This document shows positions 9,024 through 16,967 of a stretch of DNA of 64,000 nt, piece after piece. Location: the NCBI RefSeq assembly GCF_014773245.1, contig NZ_JACWMX010000007.1, positions 1-64,000 on the forward strand. Reading direction: 5' to 3'. The DNA is from Mucilaginibacter glaciei (GTDB taxonomy: Bacteria; Bacteroidota; Bacteroidia; Sphingobacteriales; Sphingobacteriaceae). A model generated the notes under the pieces. That model was not told the DNA's origin. It made no database searches and was given only the letters and a program-made list of their open reading frames with translations. Numbering within the stretch: position 1 is the stretch's first letter; every line of letters begins with the position of its first letter. A program made the position numbers and the translations under genes.

Positions 9024-10040
9024 TTATATCACCTCATTAATGCTCATTTCCCTCAACTCTTTCGGCTCGTTGGGGCGTCCATTCTTGAAGGCTTTGCGCG
9101 GGCTCAAGCCTAACAATTCAAACATGGCCATATCCTCATCAAAAGAAGGGTTTGGTGTGGTCAATAACTTTTCGCCGGCAAAGATGGAGTTAGCACCCGC
9201 CATAAAGCAGAAAGCCTGCTCTAAGGTGCTCATCTCGGTACGGCCGGCACTTAACCTTACCACGGTTTTAGGCATAATGATACGCGCCGTAGCGATCATG
9301 CGTACCATATCCCAAACTGATACCCGCGGCTGATCGGCCAAAGGAGTGCCCTTTACCGGTACCAATGCATTGATCGGAACGCTCTCGGGGTGCTTGGGTA
9401 GGTTTGATAAAGTTTTCAGCATCGAGATCCTGTCGGCAACGGTTTCGCCCAGGCCGATGATGCCACCACTGCAAACGCTGATCTTGGCTTTACGCACATG
9501 TTCCAGGGTTTGTAAACGGTCGTCATAAGTACGGGTGGTGATAATACGCTTGTAATCCTCTTCAGAAGTATCCAAATTGTGATTATAGGCATACAGGCCT
9601 GCATCGGCTAAACGTTGCGCCTGGCCCTCGGTAAGCATGCCCAGGGTGCAGCACACCTCCATATCCATCGCGTTAACGGCTTTCACCATATCAATCACTT
9701 TGTCGAAGTCGCGGTTATCGCGCACTTCGCGCCAGGCTGCACCCATACACAAACGGGAGGCACCGCCATTTTTTGCCTTTTGGGCAACAGCTATTACCTC
9801 TTCTTTAGGCATAATAGCATGAACATCAACACCTGTATTGTAACGCGCAGCCTGCGGGCAATAAGCGCAATCCTCAGGGCAGCCGCCTGTTTTTATAGAG
9901 ATCAACGAACTGATCTGCACCTCCGAGTAATCCTTATTCTCACGATGAATGCTTGCAGCCCTGTAAACCAGGTCAAGCAATGGTGAGTGGTATATTTCTG
10001 ATATTTGTTCCTGTATCCAATCGTATCTTACTTCTGTCAT
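9024..10040 (-). CDS. bioB: Biotin synthase
   Basis: A radical SAM enzyme that inserts sulfur into dethiobiotin to give biotin. The SAM-binding iron-sulfur cluster motif CPEDCAYC is present, with its cysteines at about 54, 58 and 61. The family-specific YNHNLDTS segment follows in the barrel. The length (338) is normal for BioB. The ATG at 10040 gives MTEVRYDW. No other biotin genes flank it here. Instead mrr follows directly, so it is isolated from a bio operon. No biotin operator is evident in the 126-base upstream gap. Confidence 0.97.
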   Translation of the reverse strand: MTEVRYDWIQEQISEIYHSPLLDLVYRAASIHRENKDYSEVQISSLISIKTGGCPEDCAYCPQAARYNTGVDVHAIMPKEEVIAVAQKAKNGGASRLCMGAAWREVRDNRDFDKVIDMVKAVNAMDMEVCCTLGMLTEGQAQRLADAGLYAYNHNLDTSEEDYKRIITTRTYDDRLQTLEHVRKAKISVCSGGIIGLGETVADRISMLKTLSNLPKHPESVPINALVPVKGTPLADQPRVSVWDMVRMIATARIIMPKTVVRLSAGRTEMSTLEQAFCFMAGANSIFAGEKLLTTPNPSFDEDMAMFELLGLSPRKAFKNGRPNEPKELREMSINEVI

Positions 10041-10142
10041 TAGTTTTAATTTTATATCGACTGATGTGTTTTTTAAATCTCGCTATTAAATGCAAAGATT
10101 AAAAGTTTATTTGCTAATTGTGTTGTATAATTAATTTTTCGC

Positions 10143-10164
10143 GCAAAGGCGCTAAGTCGCAAAG
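10143..10164. repeat. Left inverted repeat flanking the GxxExxY gene
   Basis: A 22-base sequence that starts GCAAAGGCGCTAAGTCGCAA and ends AG. Its reverse complement matches 10612-10633 at 20 of 22 positions. It stops two bases before the stop codon of the GxxExxY gene. Confidence 0.8.
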
Positions 10165-10166
10165 AC

Positions 10167-10544
10167 TTAAAGATTATTTACTATTCTGGTAATACCCGTT
10201 TTTATAAGCGGCTCGTTAAAATCAATAAGCAGCCCAAGTTTACAGCGCGATAACTTTAAATAAGTTAAAACTTGTTTGGAATGAACCGGCAATATTGCTA
10301 TAACTGATTTAAGTTCAACAATCACACGCTTTTCAACAATTAGATCAGCGCGAAAACCAATATCCATTTTGATCTCCTTCCATGATACTGGGATACCCTT
10401 TTGCTTTTCAACAAATAGCCCCTTACTTAGCAATTCGAAATACAAAATTTCCTCATAAACAGATTCTAACAACCCTGGGCCAAGACTGGAATGGATCTCA
10501 AAAGCTGCATTAACTATAATTTTAGCAATTTCATTTTCATCCAT
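10167..10544 (-). CDS. GxxExxY family protein
   Basis: A 125-residue protein of the GxxExxY family. The defining motif reads GLLESVYEEIL (about residues 20-30). It is followed by a core resembling a PD-(D/E)XK nuclease, with DLIVEKRVIVELKS giving the Asp and Glu-x-Lys positions near 65-80. The molecular function of the family is not established, though a nuclease-like fold is generally proposed. The gene is boxed by near-perfect inverted repeats, which together with its stand-alone position suggests a small mobile unit. Confidence 0.87.
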   Translation of the reverse strand: MDENEIAKIIVNAAFEIHSSLGPGLLESVYEEILYFELLSKGLFVEKQKGIPVSWKEIKMDIGFRADLIVEKRVIVELKSVIAILPVHSKQVLTYLKLSRCKLGLLIDFNEPLIKTGITRIVNNL

Positions 10545-10611
10545 GCTCTTTACGTATTTGCGGGAATTAAAATCAATTATAAAAATTTAGAAATTTAATT
10601 TCATCCATTCA

Positions 10612-10633
10612 CTTTGCGCCTTAGCGTCTTTGC
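10612..10633. repeat. Right inverted repeat flanking the GxxExxY gene
   Basis: This 22-base sequence begins CTTTGCGCCTTAGCGTCTTT and ends GC. It is the inverted partner of 10143-10164. The similarity weakens outside these bases, and the pair encloses about 450 bases holding only the GxxExxY gene and its short upstream region. Confidence 0.8.
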
Positions 10634-10656
10634 GTGAAAATCACCTGCTAATCAAT

Positions 10657-12006
10657 TTATAATAAAAACCTTGATGCCAGCCAAAGCGGCAATAAAAAGC
10701 CAATGCAATCTGTAAAGGTAGTGATGATGATGGACGATGCCACCGCAGGGTCTATCCCTACCCTTTTCAATATCAATGGAATGCCTGCTCCTGTTAAACC
10801 TGCAACAATTAAGTTGCCGGTCATCGCCAGGAATAGTACGACACCCAGCATAGGGTTCTTATCATAAAAAAAGGCAAAGAGCAATACGATCAACCCGTTA
10901 CAAGCTCCATTTATCATCCCTACTAAAAACTCTTTTACTACGGTTTTATAGGCCTGCGCATCAGTAAGATCCGATAACGAGATACGCCTTACCGTAACAG
11001 CGAGTGCCTGCGTAGCGGCATTCCCGCCCATGCCCCCAATAATGGTTACATAGGCTACAATGATGGGTAACTGTTCTTCAACATAGGTAAACTGCCTGAT
11101 AACCGACGCCGCTAAAAATGCCGTACCTAAATTAAGAACCAGCCAGGGCAAACGGCTTTTTACCGCATCCCGCCAATTACCACTCAACTCCTCGTCTTCA
11201 GATACACCGCTAATCTTCAGGATATCTTCGGTGTTTTCCTCTTCCATTACGTCAATGATATCATCAACGGTAACGCGGCCCAGCAACTTCATGCTGTCAT
11301 CCACAACGGGGACGCTGGTTAGGTTATACTGCGAGATCAACCGGGCTACCTCTTCCTGGTCCAGATCGGCCTTTACATACACAAAGTCGGTATCTACCAG
11401 GTCGCTGATGCGAGCATCGCCGCGGGCTTTAATAATGGTTTTGATAGATACGATGCCTTTCAGGATGTCGTGATCGTCAACCACGCAAATGGTGTAAAAC
11501 TCCTCCATCTCTTCCGACTGGCGGATGATCTCGTCTAAGGCCTCTTTCTTGTTCAGATTAATGTGCACCTTGATGATCTCGGAGTTCATCAAACCGCCGG
11601 CGGTATCCTCGTCGTAGCTTAACAGGGCGCGGATGCTGGTAGCATCCTCCTGGTCTATCTCCTCCAGGATCTCCTTCTGATCTTCCTCGTCCATCTGCGA
11701 GATCAGATCGGTCGCTACGTCATAATCCATCTCCTCAACAATCTCCGAACGTTTTTCGGGATCAAGGCCTGCCAGCAGGTCTTCCGGGTGCTCCTCCTCA
11801 TCCATTTCCGAGATCACCTCAGATGCGATATCGGCAGGAAGGATGTTAATGATACGCTCTTTGGCCTCCTGTGGGAGTTTTTCAAAAAGCAAGGCAATCT
11901 CTGACGCGTGGTATTCGCTCAGAACCAACTGTAATTCAGCATCATCAGCATCAAGGGCTGTTTTGATGCGGAGCAGGTCGGTTTTGTCGATATCGAAGGA
12001 TTGCAT
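10657..12006 (-). CDS. mgtE: Magnesium transporter MgtE
   Basis: A Mg2+ channel of 449 residues with the standard layout. The N-terminal MgtE_N superhelical domain (about 20-125) carries many acidic residues, including the runs MDEEEHPED and MDEEDQKE. A pair of CBS domains follows (about 130-255). The C-terminal five-helix pore region (about 285-449) includes GGMGGNAATQA, the conserved pore/gating segment. Intracellular Mg2+ binding to the N and CBS domains closes the channel in the family. It stands alone on the minus strand, 32 bases downstream of the YigZ-like gene. A second Mg2+ transporter, CorA, lies at 22100. Confidence 0.96.
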   Translation of the reverse strand: MQSFDIDKTDLLRIKTALDADDAELQLVLSEYHASEIALLFEKLPQEAKERIINILPADIASEVISEMDEEEHPEDLLAGLDPEKRSEIVEEMDYDVATDLISQMDEEDQKEILEEIDQEDATSIRALLSYDEDTAGGLMNSEIIKVHINLNKKEALDEIIRQSEEMEEFYTICVVDDHDILKGIVSIKTIIKARGDARISDLVDTDFVYVKADLDQEEVARLISQYNLTSVPVVDDSMKLLGRVTVDDIIDVMEEENTEDILKISGVSEDEELSGNWRDAVKSRLPWLVLNLGTAFLAASVIRQFTYVEEQLPIIVAYVTIIGGMGGNAATQALAVTVRRISLSDLTDAQAYKTVVKEFLVGMINGACNGLIVLLFAFFYDKNPMLGVVLFLAMTGNLIVAGLTGAGIPLILKRVGIDPAVASSIIITTFTDCIGFLLPLWLASRFLL

Positions 12007-12038
12007 ATCCGACTAAAATAGGGAAAATTAATCGTGTC

Positions 12039-12653
12039 TTAGCCGCTGTAGTTATAGAAAATCTTTAACCCTGCTACTTTATTCAGTTTACTCATCACCT
12101 GCTCTACCTGTGTTTTACGGATGCTGAGTTGGATGTCGCAATTCAGTTCAGATCGTTGTTCTATAATCTGTAATTGGTCTTCTTTAATGATGCGCATCAC
12201 ATCGTTCATTTGCAGGTACTCGAAAGTGAGTGTATAGATATCGTTAACCGTTTTTTCTATCACCTGCGCTTGTGCCAATGCTTCTTCGGTGGCTGCTTTG
12301 TAGGCATTTATCAGCCCGGGTACACCTAACAACGTCCCGCCAAAATAGCGTACCACTACTACCAAAACATTCGTAATGTTTTTAGATAGCAGTGTATTCA
12401 GTATGGGCCTGCCTGCGGTACCGGATGGTTCGCCGTCATCATTTACGCGGAACACCGAACGGTCTATCCCCAAGCGAATTGCCCAGCAGTGATGGTTGGC
12501 TTTAGGATGTTCTGCTTTAAGTTTAGCAACTATTCCCTTAATCTCGTTATCGGAATTTACTGGGTAAGCAAAGGCTAAGAATTTACTGCCACGGTCGCGG
12601 AAAATCCCTTCCGTTGGTTGGGCAATGGTTTTATAAGTATCGTCAAAAAGCAT
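12039..12653 (-). CDS. YigZ/IMPACT family protein
   Basis: A 204-residue protein of the UPF0029/IMPACT family. The N-terminal part contains the family block around KANHHCWAIRLG and NDDGEPSGTAGRPIL (about 55-85). VVVVRYFGGTLLGVPGLI follows, and a small C-terminal ferredoxin-like domain ends the protein. Bacterial members are cytoplasmic and poorly characterised; the eukaryotic relative IMPACT is linked to translation control. The start overlaps the stop of the upstream DMT permease by one base, so the two are translationally coupled. Confidence 0.93.
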   Translation of the reverse strand: MLFDDTYKTIAQPTEGIFRDRGSKFLAFAYPVNSDNEIKGIVAKLKAEHPKANHHCWAIRLGIDRSVFRVNDDGEPSGTAGRPILNTLLSKNITNVLVVVVRYFGGTLLGVPGLINAYKAATEEALAQAQVIEKTVNDIYTLTFEYLQMNDVMRIIKEDQLQIIEQRSELNCDIQLSIRKTQVEQVMSKLNKVAGLKIFYNYSG

Positions 12654-13516
12654 TAATATTGACTGTAGGTAATAATGATAATAGCAATAATGGCCAGCCC
12701 GATACCGATTTTATTTAAAAGGCTCAGGCGTTCATTAAACACAAATAAACCTACTACCGCCCCTACGCTGATGACGCCAATGTTCATGGCCGAAAATACC
12801 GCCGAGGGACTTGTGGATAATGCCTTATGCGCCTTTAAATAAAACAGGATATTGCCGAAATTTGCTACCCCCAATATCAGCCCGAAGGCAATGTGCGGCC
12901 AGACAATGCGTGTTTGTCTGGCAAACACGCGCACCAGCAGTCCGATAAATGCAATAACGAATGACAAGGAGTAGATCAGGAAAAGCGATGTGGTGTAAGG
13001 CACGGCGGTAAAGGCCGCAACTTTTTTAAACAGGATATCTATCGCGCCGAAGCCCAGGAAAACCACCACCAGATAGATCCAGGCATTGCTCAATACTTTA
13101 CGGTTAGCGGTTTTCTTTTTCCAGGGAATTGAACATAATATAGCGGCAAAGCCAACCACTATCCCCACAATTTTTAGCGGACTTAAAGCTTCGTTAAACA
13201 GCAGGAACGACGCTATGATGGGGATGAATAAAGACAGCCGTTGGGCAACATCGGTCCGTACAATACCTACCACCCGTACCGACGAGGCCATTACCCAAAA
13301 TACCAGCGGTAACAAAACCCCTACTGCCATGTAAATACCAATGGGGGGCTGCTGCAAATTTGCCAGCTGTGGTTTAAAAAAGAACCACGTAAGGCCAATA
13401 GCCATTGCGTAATTCCACGTAATGGCCTGGAAAATATCGATACTGTAGCGCCTTGCCAGTTTCAATAAAACCGACACAATCACACTGCAGCAAACACTTA
13501 AAAAAACGTATAACAT
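12653..13516 (-). CDS. DMT superfamily (EamA-like) permease
   Basis: A 287-residue membrane protein with about ten hydrophobic helices arranged as two EamA-like halves, typical of drug/metabolite transporters. The helix near 245-265 includes SAMNIGVISVGAVVGLFVFNERLS, whose NERLS end is a common signature of the family, and the first half has the matching LFNEALSPLK. The substrate cannot be predicted. It lies in a minus-strand run: RibD upstream with a 13-base gap, YigZ-like downstream with overlap. Confidence 0.9.
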   Translation of the reverse strand: MLYVFLSVCCSVIVSVLLKLARRYSIDIFQAITWNYAMAIGLTWFFFKPQLANLQQPPIGIYMAVGVLLPLVFWVMASSVRVVGIVRTDVAQRLSLFIPIIASFLLFNEALSPLKIVGIVVGFAAILCSIPWKKKTANRKVLSNAWIYLVVVFLGFGAIDILFKKVAAFTAVPYTTSLFLIYSLSFVIAFIGLLVRVFARQTRIVWPHIAFGLILGVANFGNILFYLKAHKALSTSPSAVFSAMNIGVISVGAVVGLFVFNERLSLLNKIGIGLAIIAIIIITYSQY

Positions 13517-13529
13517 TAACTTAGGTAGC

Positions 13530-14576
13530 TTATTTATTGTAAAAAACTTCCAGCGTATCTTGCCCTACCGGGCACTTGCCGCGGCTTGCTCCGGATACAA
13601 CAGGTGCCTTTATGCCTTCATTCAAAACAGATGCGCCTGTAAAAATACGTGCTTCATCCCATAAACCATCGGCAATAAAGGTATTTAAAGTATGCGCCCC
13701 ACCTTCGATAATTACCGATTGAATATCCTGCAGATACAATTGAAACAGAATATACTGCGGCACGTATCGGTCAAAATCTTCCAGGGCAATGTATTTTGTC
13801 TTGCCGTCAATATCGGTTTTAATTTTATTAAACACCAGCGTTTCAACTGTTTGATCATATATATTTAAAGTTCCAGCTAACTCCAGTTTGCGGTCGATAA
13901 CAACCCGCTTTGGCGATTTCCCGTCCACCAATCGGACATTCAACTGCGGGTTATCGGCTAATACGGTGTTCTTACCTACCAATATGGCATCCTCATCTGC
14001 GCGCCACTGGTGTACTAATTTCTTAGCTTCGGCACCGGTTATCCAATGCTGGCTGCGATCTGCGGGGGCAAAAAATCCATCGGCGGTTTGCGCCCATTTT
14101 AAAATGATATAGGGACGTTGCTTTTGCACACGTGTAAAAAAACGGCGGTTTAGCCATTGGCATTGCGCTTCTAAAACGCCCGTAATAACTTCAATACCCG
14201 CGGCCATCAGCTTTTCTATACCCTTGCCGTCCACAGCGGGGAATGGATCGCGGCAACCTACAACCACCTGCGGGATGCGGTGCTTAATGATGAGATCGGC
14301 ACAGGGCGGGGTTTTACCGTAATGTGCGCAAGGCTCTAAAGAAACATAGATAGTTGAATTTTTTAACAATTCGGCATAATTTTCATACTGCTCCATCACC
14401 CTTATAACGGCATTTACCTCGGCGTGTGCCTGTCCGTATTGCTGGTGATAACCCTCGCCTATTATAAGGCCGGCATGAACTATCACCGCGCCAACCATAG
14501 GGTTTGGGCTAACCCGGCCAGCGCCCAGCGCGGCCAGCTCGAGGCAGCGCTGCATATAAATTTCATGTAATGCCAT
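13530..14576 (-). CDS. ribD: Bifunctional riboflavin biosynthesis deaminase/reductase RibD
   Basis: Carries out two successive steps of riboflavin synthesis: deamination of diaminohydroxyphosphoribosylaminopyrimidine, then NADPH-dependent reduction of the ribosyl chain. The N-terminal cytidine-deaminase-like domain (1-145) has the zinc/catalytic motif HAEVNAV (His51, Glu53) and EPCAHYGKTPPC (Cys83, Cys92). The reductase domain (about 150-348) contains KWAQTADG and the VIIEGGAHTLN segment. The length is normal. The first ATG at 14576 lies only four bases from a TAnnTTTG box, suggesting a leaderless transcript. Confidence 0.96.
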   Translation of the reverse strand: MALHEIYMQRCLELAALGAGRVSPNPMVGAVIVHAGLIIGEGYHQQYGQAHAEVNAVIRVMEQYENYAELLKNSTIYVSLEPCAHYGKTPPCADLIIKHRIPQVVVGCRDPFPAVDGKGIEKLMAAGIEVITGVLEAQCQWLNRRFFTRVQKQRPYIILKWAQTADGFFAPADRSQHWITGAEAKKLVHQWRADEDAILVGKNTVLADNPQLNVRLVDGKSPKRVVIDRKLELAGTLNIYDQTVETLVFNKIKTDIDGKTKYIALEDFDRYVPQYILFQLYLQDIQSVIIEGGAHTLNTFIADGLWDEARIFTGASVLNEGIKAPVVSGASRGKCPVGQDTLEVFYNK

Positions 14577-14580
14577 TGTG

Positions 14581-14588
14581 CAAAAGTA
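14581..14588 (-). promoter_or_regulatory. Minus-strand -7 box of ribD in a compact divergent promoter
   Basis: Read on the minus strand the sequence is TACTTTTG, an exact TAnnTTTG match, four bases before the ribD ATG. On the plus strand TTACTTTG, a near match, lies just before the prmC start at 14610, with a TTG 19 bases upstream. Both promoters would fit in the 33-base gap, and both messages would have almost no leader. Confidence 0.45.
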
Positions 14589-14609
14589 GGTTTTATGTTA
14601 CTTTGTTGC

Positions 14610-15476
14610 ATGAAAACTATTAAGGATGTATTTCTGGCCTATCAGCAGGGATTAGGTTCGCTATATGATGCCCGCGAAACCGGCGCGATAACCTTAATGG
14701 TTTTAGAAGAATTAACCGGTGTTTCACGTGCGAAGATCAAAGCTTTCCCTGAGGATGATATACCTGCCAATGCTGGCGAAAAGCTTTCGGCTGTACTCAA
14801 TGAACTTAAAACCGGCAAACCTGTACAGTACATTTTAGGCACTACCGAATTTTACGGATTAAACTTTTTGGTAAATCCCGCCACATTGATACCGCGGCCG
14901 GAAACAGAAGAACTGGTTGAATGGGCTTTGGAGGAAAGTAAAAAGTTAGAAGTTAAAAGTAAAAAGTTAGCTGTACTTGATATTGGCACAGGCAGCGGGT
15001 GCATTGCCATCAGTTTAAAAAAGAACCTACCGGATGCAGTAGTCTCCGCTCTGGACATCTCTCCCGGAGCTTTAAAAACGGCTAAACAAAACGCTGTGGT
15101 CAATGAAGTTGATGTATCGTTTATTGAAGATAGTATCCTCGACATCAAATCCGAAATTGAACATTCGAAATTCGATATCATCATCTCTAATCCGCCCTAT
15201 GTAACATTAGAAGATAAGCTAAGGATGCATACTAATGTGACTGATTTTGAACCCCACTCGGCCCTTTTTGTACCTGAACATAATCCGCTGGTTTTTTACA
15301 AAGCCATCGCCGGTTTTGCGGCAGATCATTTGGAAAAGAACGGGTTACTATTCCTGGAAATCAATGAGAATTTTGGTAAGGAAACAGTTGAGCTATTAAA
15401 CCATAAAAGATTTACTAACATTGAGTTAAGAAAAGACATGAGCGGACGGGATAGGATGATAAAGGCAAACCGCTGA
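14610..15476 (+). CDS. prmC: Peptide chain release factor N5-glutamine methyltransferase PrmC
   Basis: Methylates the glutamine of the GGQ motif in class I release factors. The Rossmann core is seen as VLDIGTGSGCIAIS, and the catalytic signature is SNPPYV. The N-terminal helical substrate-binding domain is about residues 1-90. I use the ATG at 14610 (MKTIKDVF), because the earlier ATG at 14595 falls in the likely promoter. An in-frame DNA repeat at 14936-14970 encodes an extra Lys/Glu-rich stretch just before the SAM-binding strand. The gene is transcribed divergently from ribD. Confidence 0.94.
   Translation: MKTIKDVFLAYQQGLGSLYDARETGAITLMVLEELTGVSRAKIKAFPEDDIPANAGEKLSAVLNELKTGKPVQYILGTTEFYGLNFLVNPATLIPRPETEELVEWALEESKKLEVKSKKLAVLDIGTGSGCIAISLKKNLPDAVVSALDISPGALKTAKQNAVVNEVDVSFIEDSILDIKSEIEHSKFDIIISNPPYVTLEDKLRMHTNVTDFEPHSALFVPEHNPLVFYKAIAGFAADHLEKNGLLFLEINENFGKETVELLNHKRFTNIELRKDMSGRDRMIKANR
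14936..14970. repeat. In-frame tandem repeat inside prmC
   Basis: The 14-base unit AAGTAAAAAGTTAG occurs at 14936-14949 and again at 14957-14970, a 21-base period that keeps the frame. It encodes SKKLEVKSKKLA, directly ahead of the SAM-binding motif. The repeat is AT-rich and unlike the surrounding coding sequence. Confidence 0.7.
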
Positions 15477-15543
15477 TTTCGATTGATTTTATTGATGACG
15501 TTGATTTTGATCAGCGAAATCAACTAATCATTTGAATCAACGG

Positions 15544-16449
15544 TCAATTACGCGGATGGAATTCTATAATCGTGCTCTTTAAATATTCCCTGTCCAGATG
15601 GGTGTATATCTCGGTAGTAGTAATGCTTTCATGGCCCAGCATTTCCTGCACGGCGCGCAGGTCGGCACCCCCTTCTACTAAATGCGTAGCAAATGAATGA
15701 CGCAACGTATGCGGGCTGATATTCTTTTGCAGCCCGCTTAGTTCGGCAAGCTGTTTAATCACCATAAAAACGTAAACCCTGCTCAACCTGCTGCCCCGGC
15801 GGTTCAAAAACACCATGTCCTCCTCGCCTTTTTTGATGGGGAAATGAACGCGTATCAATTCTATCCAGATCTTAAGGGCCTTAATGGCTTCATTACCAAT
15901 AGGCACCAACCGCTCCTTGCTCCCCTTACCAGTTACTTTTATAAATTCCACATCAGGGTCAAGGTAAAGGTTAGAGAGTTTAAGCTCCGTTAATTCAGAT
16001 ACGCGTAATCCGCAGCCGTACATTACCTCCAGCATTGCTTTGTTGCGTGCGCCCTCGGGTTTTGATACATCGATAGCCGCGATCATTTTATTGATGTCAT
16101 GGATGCTTAAGGTATCCGGCAGTTTACGGGTTATCTTCGGGGTTTCTAATAATTCCGACGGATCGGAACTAATGTAATCCTCCATTAGCAGGTATTTATA
16201 AAAGGCTTTGATGCCCGAAATTATGCGCGATTGAGAAGACGGTATCATGCCCAGCTCTGCGACCCAGGTAATAAAACCCCTTAAATCCGATAAAGAAAAT
16301 TCTGTAGGTGATTTTTTAATTATTTGTAATTCAGCATATTGATATAGTTTTTCTAAATCTTTACTATAGGCCTCAATAGAATTTGCTGCAAGTGAACGTT
16401 CCAGTTTCAGGTAAGTCTTAAATCCTTTAGTTGCGGGGGCCCAATTCAA
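15544..16449 (-). CDS. xerD: XerD-like tyrosine recombinase
   Basis: A 301-residue tyrosine recombinase of the XerC/XerD type, which resolves chromosome dimers at dif. The N-terminal SAM-like core-binding domain (about 5-90) precedes the catalytic domain. Catalytic residues appear as Arg in YGCGLRVSEL, HTLRHSFATHL (His and Arg), HESITTTEIYTH with the nucleophile Tyr near its end, and the second His in MLGHES. The only upstream start in frame is TTG at 16449, since a stop codon lies nine bases earlier. It is a stand-alone housekeeping-type copy and shows no integrase-like neighbours, so it is probably XerD and not a mobile-element integrase. Confidence 0.9.
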   Translation of the reverse strand: MNWAPATKGFKTYLKLERSLAANSIEAYSKDLEKLYQYAELQIIKKSPTEFSLSDLRGFITWVAELGMIPSSQSRIISGIKAFYKYLLMEDYISSDPSELLETPKITRKLPDTLSIHDINKMIAAIDVSKPEGARNKAMLEVMYGCGLRVSELTELKLSNLYLDPDVEFIKVTGKGSKERLVPIGNEAIKALKIWIELIRVHFPIKKGEEDMVFLNRRGSRLSRVYVFMVIKQLAELSGLQKNISPHTLRHSFATHLVEGGADLRAVQEMLGHESITTTEIYTHLDREYLKSTIIEFHPRN

Positions 16450-16476
16450 TCGATTTTAGTTTTAATGTTTTATACT

Positions 16477-16484
16477 TAAATTTG
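16477..16484 (+). promoter_or_regulatory. -7 box directly before aroQ
   Basis: TAAATTTG is an exact TAnnTTTG match five bases before the aroQ ATG at 16490. No Shine-Dalgarno sequence could fit between, so a leaderless message is likely if the box is used. Confidence 0.4.
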
Positions 16485-16489
16485 AACAA

Positions 16490-16912
16490 ATGAATATACA
16501 AATTATAAACGGCCCAAACTTAAACCTGCTTGGCGTACGCGAAAAATCTATATATGGCAGTTCTGATTTTGAAAGCTACCTTTCAGAGTTGCAAAGTCAT
16601 TTCACAAACATCACCATAAATTACTACCAAAGTAATGTAGAAGGTGAAATTATAAATAAGCTGCACGAAATTGGCTTTACGTTTGATGGCATAGTGCTAA
16701 ATGCGGGTGCTTACACGCACACCTCCATCGCTATTGCCGACGCTATTGCGGCTATTAATACCCCGGTAATCGAAGTTCACATTTCTAACGTATATAAGCG
16801 GGAAGAGTTCAGACATCACAGCATGCTGGCGACAAGCTGCAAAGGTGTAATTGCCGGTTTCGGGATGCACTCTTACCGGTTAGGCATTGAAAGCCTGTTG
16901 CTGAATTACTAA
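16490..16912 (+). CDS. aroQ: Type II 3-dehydroquinate dehydratase
   Basis: Catalyses the third step of the shikimate pathway, trans-dehydration of 3-dehydroquinate. The 140-residue length is typical of the small type II enzyme that forms dodecamers. The motif NGPNLNLLGVRE with catalytic Tyr near 22 is followed by the LNAGAYTHTS segment (about 75-85) and by EVHISNVYKREEFRHHS, carrying the His and Arg that complete the active site. It is transcribed divergently from xerD. Confidence 0.97.
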   Translation: MNIQIINGPNLNLLGVREKSIYGSSDFESYLSELQSHFTNITINYYQSNVEGEIINKLHEIGFTFDGIVLNAGAYTHTSIAIADAIAAINTPVIEVHISNVYKREEFRHHSMLATSCKGVIAGFGMHSYRLGIESLLLNY

Positions 16913-16967
16913 TATTATACGATACACTTCATTCGAAGTTAAACCTTCGAAATTCGAATTATATAAA

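Noticed and set aside
15477..15540. Repetitive GATTT/AAATCA stretch between prmC and xerD as a terminator
   Set aside because: Partial self-complementarity only; I could not draw a continuous stem with a T-run.
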